Positions 33,740 through 42,612 of a DNA stretch of 64,000 bases are shown one piece after another. Made by a program: the position numbers and the translations under genes. The stretch is from Streptomyces sp. I05A-00742 (GTDB lineage: Bacteria; Actinomycetota; Actinomycetes; Streptomycetales; Streptomycetaceae): the NCBI RefSeq assembly GCF_013055795.1, contig NZ_JABETO010000021.1, positions 1 to 64,000 of the forward strand. The letters run 5' to 3'. The notes under the pieces were generated by a model. The model did not search any database. It was given only the letters and a program-made list of their open reading frames with translations, and was not told where the DNA came from. Numbering within the stretch: position 1 is the stretch's first letter; the number at the start of each line of letters is the position of its first letter.

Positions 33740-36313
33740 ATGACCACCTCGCACGACCTCCTGCTCATAGGGCACGGCATGGTCGGCCAGCGCTTCCTCG
33801 AAGCGCTCGTCCGGCACAAGGACAGCCGGACCGCGCGCGTTCCCCGCATCACCGTCCTCGCCGAGGAGCCGCGCCCCGCCTACGACCGCGTCCGGCTCAC
33901 CTCCCTCTTCTCGGGCACCACCGAGGAGGAACTCGGCCTCTGGTCCCCGGAGTTCGGGGAACGGCACGCCATCGACCTCCGCCTCGGCAACCCCGTCACC
34001 GCCGTCGACCGCGCGGCACGGACCGTCACCACCCGCTCGGGCACGGTCCTCGGCTACGGCACCCTCGTCCTGGCCACCGGCTCACGGCCGTTCGTCCCGC
34101 CCGTCCCCGGGCACGACACCCCCGGCTGCTTCGTCTACCGCACCCTCGACGACCTCGCGGCGCTCCGCGCCCGCGCCCGGCGGGTGCGCACCGGAGTCGT
34201 CGTCGGCGGCGGGCTGCTCGGCCTGGAGGCGGCGGGGGCGCTGTGCGCGATGGGGCTGGAGACGCACGTCGTCGAGTTCACCCCGCGGCTGATGGCGGCC
34301 CAGGTGGACGACGGCGGCGGCGCCGCACTGCGCCGCAAGGTCGAACAGCTGGGCGTCACCGTCCACACCGGCGTCGGAGCCGGTTCCGTCGAGGCCGGGC
34401 CGGACGGCACCGTCCACCGGGTGACACTCTCCGACGGCACGGCCGTCCCCTGCGGCCTCGTCGTCTTCTCCGCCGGCATCCGGCCGCGCGACGAGCTCGC
34501 CCGCGCCTGCGGACTGCCCGTCGGCGAGCGCGGCGGCATCGTCGTCGACGCCGGCTGCCGCACCGCCGACCCCCGGATCTGGGCCGTCGGCGAGTGCGCC
34601 CTCACCACCGACGGCCGGGTGCACGGCCTCGTCGCCCCCGGATACGCCATGGCCGAGGCCGCGGCGGACCGGATCACGGGAGGCACCGGCAGCTTCACCG
34701 GAGCCGATCCCGCCGCCAAGCTCAAGCTCCTCGGCGTCGACGTGGCCAGCTTCGGCGACGCCCACGCCACCGGTGACGACGCCCTGGAGGTGAGCTACGC
34801 CAACAGCAGGGAGGGCGTCTACAAGAAGCTCGTCGTCACCTCCGAGGGCCGGCTCCTCGGCGGCGTCCTGGTCGGCGACACGGCCGCCTACGACCTGCTG
34901 CGTCCGCTCGCCGCCGCGGGCACACCGCTCACCACCCCGCCCGAACGGCTCCTGCTGCCCGCCTCCTCCGCAGGACCGGCCCCCGGACCGGCCGAACTGC
35001 CGGACACGGCGATCGTCTGCTCCTGCCACAACGTCACCAAGGGCGCGATCCGCGCGACCGTCACCGAGGACGGCCGCACGGACGTCCGCGCCGTGAAACG
35101 GCACACCCGCGCCGGAACGGGCTGCGGCTCCTGCCTCACCCTGCTGACCAGGCTCGTCGAGGACGGATCCGGCACCGGGACCACCCCCGGCGGCACCCCC
35201 GCCACGAAGGGCCTCTGCGAACACTTCACCCGCACCCGCGCCGAACTCTTCGACATCATCAGCGTCACCGGCATCACCACCTTCTCCCGCCTGATCGACG
35301 AGCACGGCCGCGGCGGCGACGGCTGCGAGATCTGCAAACCGGCCGTCGCCTCCATCCTCGCCACCCTCAACCCGCGCCTCGGCAACTCCGTCCACATCCT
35401 CGACGGCGAACAGGCCGCACTCCAGGACACCAACGACCACTTCCTCGCCAACCTCCAGCGCAACGGCTCCTACTCCGTCGTCCCCCGCGTCCCCGCCGGC
35501 GAGATCACCCCCGAAGGGCTCATCGTCCTCGGCGAGATCGCCCGCGACTTCGGCCTCTACACGAAAATCACCGGAGGCCAGCGCATCGACCTGCTCGGCG
35601 CCACCGTCGACCAACTGCCCGACATCTGGCGGCGGCTCGTCGACGCCGGGTTCGAATCCGGCCACGCCTACGGCAAGTCCCTGCGGACCGTGAAGTCCTG
35701 CGTCGGCTCGGTCTGGTGCAGGTACGGCGTCCAGGACTCCGTCGCCCTCGCCGTCGAACTGGAGCTCCGCTACCGGGGACTGCGCGCCCCTCACAAACTG
35801 AAGGCCGCCGTCAGCGGCTGCGCCCGCGAATGCGCCGAGGCCCGCGGCAAGGACTTCGGCGTCATCGCCACCGCCGCCGGCTGGAACCTCTACGTGGGCG
35901 GCAACGGCGGCACGACGCCCCGCCACGCCGAACTGCTGCTCGCCGACGCCGACCACGACACCCTCGTCCGCACCATCGACCGCTTCCTGATGTTCTACAT
36001 CCGCACCGCCGACCGCCTCGAACGCACCGCCCCCTGGATCGCGCGCATGGAAGGCGGCCTCGACCGGCTGCGGTCCGTCGTCGTCGACGACGCCCTCGGC
36101 ATCTGCGCCGACCTCGACGCGCTGATGGCCCGCCACACCGAGACCTACGAGGACGAGTGGCGCGCCACCCTCGACGACCCCGAACGGCTGCGCCGCTTCG
36201 TGTCGTTCGTCAACGCCCCCGGCACCCCCGACCCTGCCGTGCGCTTCGAGGGCGAACCCGGCAGGATCCGCCCGGTCGCCGTCCCCCTCCCCGTCGCGAC
36301 GGTGACGTCGTGA
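33740..36313 (+). CDS. nirB: Nitrite reductase (NAD(P)H) large subunit
   Basis: Reduces nitrite to ammonium with six electrons from NAD(P)H. The 857 residues carry, in order, an FAD site (LLLIGHGMVGQRFLEAL), NAD site (GVVVGGGLLGLEAAGAL, about 150-170), a BFD-type [2Fe-2S] domain (CSCHNVTKGAIR and GTGCGSC, about 429-465) with a second Cys pair GCEICKPAVAS, then the sirohaem/[4Fe-4S] reductase domain with SCVGSVWCRYG (about 653) and SGCARECAEA (about 692) supplying four cysteines. The small subunit gene overlaps by GTGA. A 177-base gap before it contains a short frame and hairpin, so it may have extra control. Confidence 0.96.
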   Translation: MTTSHDLLLIGHGMVGQRFLEALVRHKDSRTARVPRITVLAEEPRPAYDRVRLTSLFSGTTEEELGLWSPEFGERHAIDLRLGNPVTAVDRAARTVTTRSGTVLGYGTLVLATGSRPFVPPVPGHDTPGCFVYRTLDDLAALRARARRVRTGVVVGGGLLGLEAAGALCAMGLETHVVEFTPRLMAAQVDDGGGAALRRKVEQLGVTVHTGVGAGSVEAGPDGTVHRVTLSDGTAVPCGLVVFSAGIRPRDELARACGLPVGERGGIVVDAGCRTADPRIWAVGECALTTDGRVHGLVAPGYAMAEAAADRITGGTGSFTGADPAAKLKLLGVDVASFGDAHATGDDALEVSYANSREGVYKKLVVTSEGRLLGGVLVGDTAAYDLLRPLAAAGTPLTTPPERLLLPASSAGPAPGPAELPDTAIVCSCHNVTKGAIRATVTEDGRTDVRAVKRHTRAGTGCGSCLTLLTRLVEDGSGTGTTPGGTPATKGLCEHFTRTRAELFDIISVTGITTFSRLIDEHGRGGDGCEICKPAVASILATLNPRLGNSVHILDGEQAALQDTNDHFLANLQRNGSYSVVPRVPAGEITPEGLIVLGEIARDFGLYTKITGGQRIDLLGATVDQLPDIWRRLVDAGFESGHAYGKSLRTVKSCVGSVWCRYGVQDSVALAVELELRYRGLRAPHKLKAAVSGCARECAEARGKDFGVIATAAGWNLYVGGNGGTTPRHAELLLADADHDTLVRTIDRFLMFYIRTADRLERTAPWIARMEGGLDRLRSVVVDDALGICADLDALMARHTETYEDEWRATLDDPERLRRFVSFVNAPGTPDPAVRFEGEPGRIRPVAVPLPVATVTS

Positions 36314-36702
36314 CCGCCCGGCAGTCCGTCGAGGTCGACACCGGCCGCGGCTGGCGGCCCGTCTGCCGCTACGCCGACCTGATCCCCGGACGCGGGGTCG
36401 CCGCCCTCGTCGACGGCCACCAGGTGGCGGTCTTCCGGGACCGCGCCGGGCGGCTCTACGCGGTGGGCAACCTCGACCCGTTCAGCGGCGCCCACGTGAT
36501 CTCGCGCGGCATCCTCGGCAGCCGCGACGGCACGCCCGTCGTCGTGTCGCCCATGTACAAGCAGGCGTTCGACCTGCGGTCCGGCGCCTGCGCGGACGAG
36601 CCGGAGGCACCCCCGCTCCCCGTGTGGCCCGTCCGCCTCGCCCCCGCGCCCCCCGCGGCGCGCCCCCACCGTCCGCCCGTCCCGTCACCGGAGCGCCCAT
36701 GA
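36310..36702 (+). CDS. nirD: Nitrite reductase small subunit
   Basis: A 130-residue Rieske-fold NirD protein: GRGVAALVDGHQVAVFRDRA, LYAVGNLDPFSGAHVISRGI, and SPMYKQAFDLRSGAC. The cysteine and histidine cluster ligands of true Rieske proteins are absent, as is normal for NirD. It partners NirB. The GTG overlaps the nirB stop and its own stop overlaps the transporter's ATG, so nirB, nirD and the transporter are translationally coupled. The C-terminus ends in a proline-rich tail. Confidence 0.93.
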   Translation: MTARQSVEVDTGRGWRPVCRYADLIPGRGVAALVDGHQVAVFRDRAGRLYAVGNLDPFSGAHVISRGILGSRDGTPVVVSPMYKQAFDLRSGACADEPEAPPLPVWPVRLAPAPPAARPHRPPVPSPERP

Positions 36703-38075
36703 ACCCCGTCACATCCGCCGTAGGACGCCCCCAGGACCCGCCGCCCCCCGCCCCCGCCGGCCGGCGACGGCGCATCGACGACTGGCGGCCCGAGGACCCG
36801 CTGTTCTGGGAGGCCGGCGGAGCCCGGATCGCCCGGCGCAACCTCGTCTTCTCCGTTCTCAGCGAGCACATCGGCTTCTCCGTCTGGAGCCTGTGGTCGG
36901 TACTGATCCTCTTCCTGGGGCCCGAGTACGGCATCGACCCGGCCGGCAAATTCCTGCTGACGGCGGTGCCCACGCTCGTCGGCGCGGCCCTGCGGCTGCC
37001 GTACACCGTCGCCGTGGCCGTCTTCGGCGGCCGCACCTGGACGGTGATCAGCGCACTCGCCCTCCTCGTCCCCACCGTGCTCGCCGCCGTCGTCCTCGAA
37101 CCCGGCGTCACCTACACGACGTTGCTGATCGTCGCGGCCGTGGCGGGCGTCGGCGGCGGGAACTTCGCCTCCTCGATGGCCAACATCAACGCGTTCTACC
37201 CCCAGCACCTCAAGGGCCGCGCCCTCGGCGTCAACGCGGGCGGCGGCAACCTCGGCGTCCCCGCCGTCCAGCTGCTCGGACTCCTCGTCCTGGCCACCGC
37301 CGGCGCCGGACACCCCCGGCTGGTCGTCCTCGTCTACATCCCGCTCATCGTGCTGGCGGCCCTCGCCGCGGCCCTGCGCATGGACAACCTCGGCGGCCCC
37401 CGCCCCGAGGGACGCCCCCTCCGCGAAGTGGGCCGCCACCCGCACGCCTGGGCCGTCTCCCTGCTCTACATCGGCACCTTCGGCTCCTTCATCGGCTTCG
37501 GATTCGCCTTCGGTCAGGTCCTCCTCGTCCAGTTCCCCGACGACTTCCCCACCCCCGTCCGTGCCGCCTCCCTCACCTTCCTGGGGCCCCTCCTCGGCTC
37601 ACTCGTCCGACCCCTCGGCGGTGTCCTCGCCGACCGCTGGGGCGGCGCCCGCGTCACCTTCTGGACCTTCGCCGCCATGGCCGCGAGCACCGCCCTCGTC
37701 CTCACCGCCTCCCGCCACGACTCGCTGCCGCTCTTCCTGGCCGGCTTCGTCCTCCTCTTCGTCCTGAGCGGCCTCGGCAACGGCTCCACCTACAAGATGA
37801 TCCCCGCCCTCTACCGGGCCGCCGCCCGCCGCCGCGTGGCCGCCGGCGCGGATCCCGAAGCCGCGCAGCGGCGTGCCCACCAGCATGCGAATGCCCTCAT
37901 GGGCATCGCGGGGGCCGTCGGTGCGCTCGGAGGCGTGCTCATCAATGTCGCCTTCCGGCAGGCGTTTCTGAGCGGTGGGACGGGGGAGCCTGCTTATCTG
38001 GCCTTTCTGGCCTGGTATGTGCTGTGTTTGGTGGTGACTTGGGCGGTGTATCTGCGGCGGGCCGATCCGGTGTGA
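36699..38075 (+). CDS. narK: NarK-type nitrate/nitrite transporter
   Basis: A 458-residue major facilitator transporter with 12 predicted membrane spans. Both nitrate signature motifs are present: GVGGGNFASSMANINAFYP (about residues 149-167) and GLGNGSTYKMIPALY (about 361-375). The arginines that bind nitrate lie in ALRLPYTVAVA and LVRPLGGVLADRWGG. It brings nitrate in (or exchanges it for nitrite) for the upstream enzymes and is the last gene of the operon, overlapping nirD by ATGA. Confidence 0.95.
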   Translation: MNPVTSAVGRPQDPPPPAPAGRRRRIDDWRPEDPLFWEAGGARIARRNLVFSVLSEHIGFSVWSLWSVLILFLGPEYGIDPAGKFLLTAVPTLVGAALRLPYTVAVAVFGGRTWTVISALALLVPTVLAAVVLEPGVTYTTLLIVAAVAGVGGGNFASSMANINAFYPQHLKGRALGVNAGGGNLGVPAVQLLGLLVLATAGAGHPRLVVLVYIPLIVLAALAAALRMDNLGGPRPEGRPLREVGRHPHAWAVSLLYIGTFGSFIGFGFAFGQVLLVQFPDDFPTPVRAASLTFLGPLLGSLVRPLGGVLADRWGGARVTFWTFAAMAASTALVLTASRHDSLPLFLAGFVLLFVLSGLGNGSTYKMIPALYRAAARRRVAAGADPEAAQRRAHQHANALMGIAGAVGALGGVLINVAFRQAFLSGGTGEPAYLAFLAWYVLCLVVTWAVYLRRADPV

Positions 38076-38090
38076 GGTGTGCCCCGGTCC

Positions 38091-38204
38091 CGCCCCCGGA
38101 GGGGGTACCCCCAGTCCTCAATCGCCGGACGGGCTGAACAGCCCGTCCGGCGATTGAGGACAAGCGGCGAAGCCGCTTTCACGGGGTCCGGGGCAGAGCC
38201 CCGG
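38091..38204. terminator. Stack of four hairpins between convergent operons
   Basis: In order: CCCCC/GGGGG; a perfect 22-bp stem with loop GAAC at 38114-38161 (arm starts GTCCTCAATCGCCGG); AAGCGGC-GAA-GCCGCTT at 38162-38178; CCGGGGC-AGA-GCCCCGG at 38188-38204. The layout is a powerful two-way terminator for narK and the minus-strand FUSC gene. The 22-bp arm looks like a dispersed repeat common downstream of Streptomyces genes, from memory. Confidence 0.85.
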
Positions 38205-38235
38205 GAAACGGTGAAAGGGAGGGACCGGGGCACCC

Positions 38236-40407
38236 TCAACACCGGGCCCGGCCCGCCTCCCGCATCACCCCCGTCAACCAAGCCTCCGCATCGGCGACCA
38301 GCAGCACATCGGCCGCCAAGGCCGACGACGCGTGCCCGGCCGCCCACCGCAGCGAGCCCGACGCCTCGGCGGCCGGGGCCCCGGCGGACCCGTGTCCGGC
38401 CCCCCGCCCCGAGCGGAGCGCCTCCGCGGAGGCGAGGCACTCGGCCGCCGCCCGCTCGGCCAGCTCGACCAGCTCCGCCCCGCCGGCGGGCGGCAGTGGC
38501 GAACAGCCGTCGCCCCGCCGACGGGCAAGGATCATGGCACCGCCCCCGACCACCGCGTACCCGGGCAGCATGAACGCTTCCCAGGGCGGATCCTGGCCGT
38601 TCCGGGAGGCGGCCTCGGCGCGGTACTGGAGGTAGGTCGCCTGGGCCAGGAACATCGCGCGGCGGGCCGCCGTCAGGTCGTCGGCGCCGCCGCCGCGCGG
38701 GCGGACGAGCCGGTCGGTCACGGCAGGGCAGGCCTCGGCCGCGCGGGTCAGGAAGGCGGCGATGTCGCGGCGGAGTTGTCCGGCGGCGCCGCGGGGCCAG
38801 GCGAGCAGGCTGGCGACGGCGCCGATGCCGCCGCCGATCAGCACACTGAGGAGCCGGACGGCGGGCAGGTCCCAGTGGGGCGGCGCCACTTGGCCGAAGA
38901 TGAGCACGAGGATGACGGTGACCACGCCCTGGGTCCACGCGGGCCCGAGCACCGGACCCACGCTGAGGCCCACGAACAGGAAGAGGGGGGTGAAGGCCGC
39001 GTAGAAGACGGTCGTGCCGCCCACGGCGAGCAGCATCCCGGTGGCGAGGGCGCCGCCCACGACCGTTCCGACGACGCCGGGCACCAGCGCGGCCCGCGTG
39101 TCGGCCGCGGAGGTGCGCATAAGGCTGAGGATGGCCAGCAACACCCAGAAGCCGTGCGGCAGTTCCAGGAGGCCGACCAGGAGCCGTGCGCAGGCCAGGG
39201 CGAGGGAGAGCCGGAGGGCGTTCTGGAGCAGGACGGACCTCGGCGTCATGTGCACGGCTAGCCGGCGCCACCACCACACCCAGGTGCTCACACCGGCGTA
39301 CGCGAACGGGCTGCCGGGGTAGTCCCAGGCGGCGGAGGGCCGTCCGCCGGCCACGAGGCGTCCCGCCTCGCCGGCCACGAAGGCCCCCTCCGCCACCCGG
39401 CGCACCACCGCGTCCTGCCGTAGCCGGCCGGGGGTGACCCGGGCGAGGCCCCCGGCCCGTCCCTCGTCGAACGCGGCCAGCGCCGTGTGCAGGGCGTCGT
39501 CGCCTCCCCGATCCCGGGCGTCCGGGCGGAGTGACGAGGCGGTGCGCCGCAGGGAGTCCTCGCAGTGCCGCAGCAGCTCGGGCGCGCCGGGTGTGTTCCC
39601 GCCGTGGCCATCGGCGATGCCGTCCAGCAGGTCGCGTACGTGCCGGACCGCGGCGCGGGTGTGGTTGAGGGCCCGGTCGCGCGGGGTGGCGGAGGTGGGG
39701 CGTTCGGTCGGCGGCACCTCCGACAGCAGGGTCGCGGTCAGGGCCCGGTCGGCCGCTTCCCGCCGGGCCGGGACGTCCGCGGCGGCGCCTTCGCCGGCCA
39801 GGAGGCGTCCGACGGCGCCGCAGTAGCCGGCCGTGGCCTCGGTGGCGTCGGCGAGCAGCGTCCGGTAGAGGACGGGCGGCGGCTCGCGCCACAGCAGCCG
39901 GTCGACGAGGGCGGCGAGCAGGATGCCGACGGTGAGGCCGGCGAGGCGGGCCGGCAAGGTGTCCGGCGCGTAGGGCGGGAAGCAGGGGAGCACGTAGTAG
40001 AGCTGGAAGGCGGGGGCGGGTCCGGACGTCCTCGGCCCCCCGTTCGCCAGCAGGGAGACGGCGAAGCCCACGACCAGCAGCCCCAGCGCCGCCGCCCAGT
40101 CGCGGACGGCGAGCAGCGTGCCGGCGGTGACCAGTGCCCAGCCGACGGGCAGCGTCAACAGCACGGTCCTGGTGCGCTGCGGGGGCGGCCCGGGGATCGA
40201 GGAGAAGAGGATCAGGGGCAGCGCGCCGAACATGGCGAAGAGCGCCATGTCGGGCCGGCCGAAGGCGTAGGCGAGCGTGTAGAAGCCCGCACAGCCGGCC
40301 ACGGTCACCCACGCGGCGCGCCGCAGCGCCGCCGGTCCGCCCGGCCTGCGCAGGAGCCACCGGAGCGGTCCGCCCGTACCGGTGCGGGGGTCCGGTGCGC
40401 TGATCAC
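38236..40407 (-). CDS. FUSC-family transporter, full-length
   Basis: A 723-residue inner-membrane protein with two blocks of about six membrane segments (residues 25-165 and 395-535) each followed by a soluble helical part, the plan of fusaric-acid-resistance/aromatic-acid exporters. The second block shows LPHGFWVLLAILSLMRTSAADTRAALVPGVVGT in two pieces, with the family's Gly-rich segment, and ALLQNALRLSLALA-like helices. Exported compound unknown. The GTG is preceded by TAGCGT 8 bases upstream and no ribosome site, so it may be leaderless. Compared with the smaller FUSC-like protein at 16436, this one is complete. Confidence 0.85.
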   Translation of the reverse strand: MISAPDPRTGTGGPLRWLLRRPGGPAALRRAAWVTVAGCAGFYTLAYAFGRPDMALFAMFGALPLILFSSIPGPPPQRTRTVLLTLPVGWALVTAGTLLAVRDWAAALGLLVVGFAVSLLANGGPRTSGPAPAFQLYYVLPCFPPYAPDTLPARLAGLTVGILLAALVDRLLWREPPPVLYRTLLADATEATAGYCGAVGRLLAGEGAAADVPARREAADRALTATLLSEVPPTERPTSATPRDRALNHTRAAVRHVRDLLDGIADGHGGNTPGAPELLRHCEDSLRRTASSLRPDARDRGGDDALHTALAAFDEGRAGGLARVTPGRLRQDAVVRRVAEGAFVAGEAGRLVAGGRPSAAWDYPGSPFAYAGVSTWVWWWRRLAVHMTPRSVLLQNALRLSLALACARLLVGLLELPHGFWVLLAILSLMRTSAADTRAALVPGVVGTVVGGALATGMLLAVGGTTVFYAAFTPLFLFVGLSVGPVLGPAWTQGVVTVILVLIFGQVAPPHWDLPAVRLLSVLIGGGIGAVASLLAWPRGAAGQLRRDIAAFLTRAAEACPAVTDRLVRPRGGGADDLTAARRAMFLAQATYLQYRAEAASRNGQDPPWEAFMLPGYAVVGGGAMILARRRGDGCSPLPPAGGAELVELAERAAAECLASAEALRSGRGAGHGSAGAPAAEASGSLRWAAGHASSALAADVLLVADAEAWLTGVMREAGRARC

Positions 40408-40502
40408 ATGGCCACGCTAGGAGAACCGTCCGCCGCCGCAACCGGTCGGGGGCCGAACGGCCGACGGCGGAACGCGCGCCGGCCGTTCGTCGGCCCGTCG
40501 GG

Positions 40503-41051
40503 TCAGGCCTGCGCGGCCGCCTTGCCGAACTCCTCCACGAACGTGGCGCAGAACGCCGGGAGGTCGTCCGGCTTCCGGCTGGTGACCAGGGTGTTGGGGC
40601 CGCTGACACACACCTTGACCTGCTCGTCCACCCAGCTGCCGCCCGCGTTGCGGATGTCGGTGCGCAGGCTCGGCCACGACGTCAGGGTGCGGCGCCGCAG
40701 CACGTCCGCCTCGACCAGCGTCCACGGGGCGTGGCAGATCGCGGCGACCGGTTGGCCCGCGTCGAAGAAGTCCTTGACGAACGCGACGGCGGCCTCGTCC
40801 ATGCGCAGCGCGTCCGGGTTGGCCACCCCGCCGGGGAGCACCAGCCCGTCGAAGTCCCGGGCGGTGACCTTCCTCACCACGTCGTCGACGGGGAAGGTGT
40901 CGCCCTTGTCGAGGTGGTGGAACGCCTGGACGCTGCCGGGCGCGGTGGACACGAGGCGGGGCGTGCCGCCCGCCCCCTCGACGGCCTTCCAGGGATCGGT
41001 GAGCTCGACCTGTTCGACGCCTTCCGGCGCCATGAGAAACGCCACCTTCAT
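40503..41051 (-). CDS. DJ-1/PfpI-family protein (general stress protein 18-like)
   Basis: A 182-residue flavodoxin-fold protein: MKVAFLMAPEGVEQVELTDP at the start, GLVLPGGVANPDALR, and the nucleophile elbow AAICHAPWTLVEA with the reactive cysteine (about residue 105). This matches the PfpI/YhbO/general-stress-protein-18 group, which act as protein or glyoxal-adduct deglycases or chaperones under stress. AAGGAGG lies 8 bases before the ATG. The next gene upstream encodes an eRF1-like protein 35 bases away on the same strand. Confidence 0.9.
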   Translation of the reverse strand: MKVAFLMAPEGVEQVELTDPWKAVEGAGGTPRLVSTAPGSVQAFHHLDKGDTFPVDDVVRKVTARDFDGLVLPGGVANPDALRMDEAAVAFVKDFFDAGQPVAAICHAPWTLVEADVLRRRTLTSWPSLRTDIRNAGGSWVDEQVKVCVSGPNTLVTSRKPDDLPAFCATFVEEFGKAAAQA

Positions 41052-41086
41052 ACCGGTGCCTCCTTGAGTTCTGTTCGTGTCGTGCG

Positions 41087-42211
41087 TCACGGGTAGCGGC
41101 AGATGCCCCCGGTCCCCTGTGCGGGGGTACGGGGCTCGCCCGGTTCCAGCACCCGGACGTCGGCGCCGGTGAGCAGGGCGGCCCTGACCGCCACATCGGC
41201 GAGGCGCCCCTCGTACGGCTCTCCTCCGCCGTCCGGCGGCAGGTCCTCGCGCCGCTCGGCGAGCTCGGCCGGCGTGCTGCCGAACCAGGCGGTCCGCTGG
41301 TCCCGCGGGTCGTCGGTGACCGTCAGGGTCCCCACCCGGCCGACGGCGAGGGCGTCGAGCGTGGCGTTGACCCCTTCGACCGCGTGCCCGCCCGGCGCCA
41401 GCTCATGCTCCAGCTGCCGCAGGAGTTCCGCGGTCCTGGCGTGTCCGGCCCGGGACACCTCGGTCTCCGTGCGCGACGCGCGCACCCCCGCCGGGCCGTC
41501 CGCGCCGCGGCTTCCGCTGATGTGCCCGACCGTCACGTCACGGCGCACCCGGGCGGGCAGGTGCTTGGTCAGGTACTGCCGCGCCCGCACGTCGCCCGCC
41601 ACCAGCAGCAGCGTGGCCGACACCTCGGCGAGGGCGCCGTCCAGGGCCTCGGCGACGGCCTTCGCGTTGTGCTCCCAGGAGTCCTCGGCGCGGTGCTGGA
41701 AGCGCATCTGGGGCAGGCCCGAACTGCGGACGATCTCGTCGTCGGTCCCGGTGACCGTGCGTCGCCGGGGTTCGGTGGAGCCCTCGGCGTAGATCAGGAG
41801 GTCCGCGCCGGTGCGGTCGACGACCGCGACCACGTGCGCGGGATGTTCCTGCCGCCACTCCAGGAGGGGCAACAGGTGCGGTACGGGGGCGACTTCGGCG
41901 AGATCGCCGTGGTGCCCGCCGGGCAGCTCGGCGACGTGGCGCACCTCGCCCCCGGCGGCGAAGGCGGCGAGGACGCCGGTGCCGGGCAGGGAATCCATGA
42001 CGCGGGTGGTCAGGGCGTCGACGGTGGCCGCGTCGGCACCCTCCCGGGCCAGCCGGGCGGCCAGGTCGCGCCAGCGCGCCCCGGCCTCCTCCGCCCGCTC
42101 GGGACGTGCTTCGCGGTCGAAATAGACCGAGGCGAACGGGCCCGGTGCGGCCAGCAGATCGCGCAGGGTTCCCGTGTCGGTCCGGGTGGCATCCCGAGTG
42201 GCCATAGCCAT
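41087..42211 (-). CDS. Bacterial eRF1-like (baeRF/Vms1-type) protein
   Basis: A 374-residue protein resembling the bacterial archaeo-eukaryotic release factor (baeRF2) family: TLRDLLAAPGPFASVYFDREARP, AHVVAVVDRTGADLLIY, FQHRAEDSWEHNAKAVAEAL and LLLVAGDVRARQYLTKHLP, then RAGHARTAELLRQLEHEL. Relatives are proposed to act on stalled ribosomes or peptidyl-tRNA; none of this is shown for this member. GGAGGAGG sits before the ATG. Co-oriented with the DJ-1 gene, so a stress unit is plausible. Confidence 0.78.
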   Translation of the reverse strand: MAMATRDATRTDTGTLRDLLAAPGPFASVYFDREARPERAEEAGARWRDLAARLAREGADAATVDALTTRVMDSLPGTGVLAAFAAGGEVRHVAELPGGHHGDLAEVAPVPHLLPLLEWRQEHPAHVVAVVDRTGADLLIYAEGSTEPRRRTVTGTDDEIVRSSGLPQMRFQHRAEDSWEHNAKAVAEALDGALAEVSATLLLVAGDVRARQYLTKHLPARVRRDVTVGHISGSRGADGPAGVRASRTETEVSRAGHARTAELLRQLEHELAPGGHAVEGVNATLDALAVGRVGTLTVTDDPRDQRTAWFGSTPAELAERREDLPPDGGGEPYEGRLADVAVRAALLTGADVRVLEPGEPRTPAQGTGGICRYP

Positions 42212-42490
42212 GTGGAGTCCTCCTCCCGGGCGGTTTCCGCCCACCCATCCAGGTGACCAGATGGGGCAGAACGGCGCACGCCGGGGCGCGTGCCCGGCAG
42301 TCGTACCCCGGCCGGTCGGTTACCTGTAGTGACGGAATGAATGCGCTCTGGAATCATGGGAGTTGAGCGGGCCGAGGAGGGCCGGCGCCCCGAGGAGGGG
42401 AGGGCGCCCGGCGCGACTCGGCCCCTTGCCGTTCCCGCCGCCGCCCTCTCCCGCCAACCCATCCATCTCAAAGGAACGCTTGGGTTCAAT

Positions 42491-42534
42491 AACGGAATTC
42501 ATTATTCGACTTATGGATGGAATCCCGCTAGCGT
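42491..42534 (+). promoter_or_regulatory. Promoter and near-palindrome upstream of the EamA gene
   Basis: TCGACT (42506) and TAGCGT (42529) with a 17-base spacer form a plausible promoter in an AT-rich island. A near-palindrome, AATAACGGAATTCATTATT, lies directly upstream and could be an operator. The rest of the 400-base gap (42212-42612) shows no convincing gene. Confidence 0.45.
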
Positions 42535-42612
42535 CGTGAGTGGCCCAAGAACCCGTGACCACCGGTCCCTTGTGGCCCTTGCACGTCTCCTACCGATGGG
42601 CGGTGTCCTCCA

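Noticed and set aside
42320..42562. An 80-codon minus-strand frame before the EamA gene
   Set aside because: No ribosome site, mixed codon-position bias, Gly/Pro-rich; it covers the likely EamA promoter.
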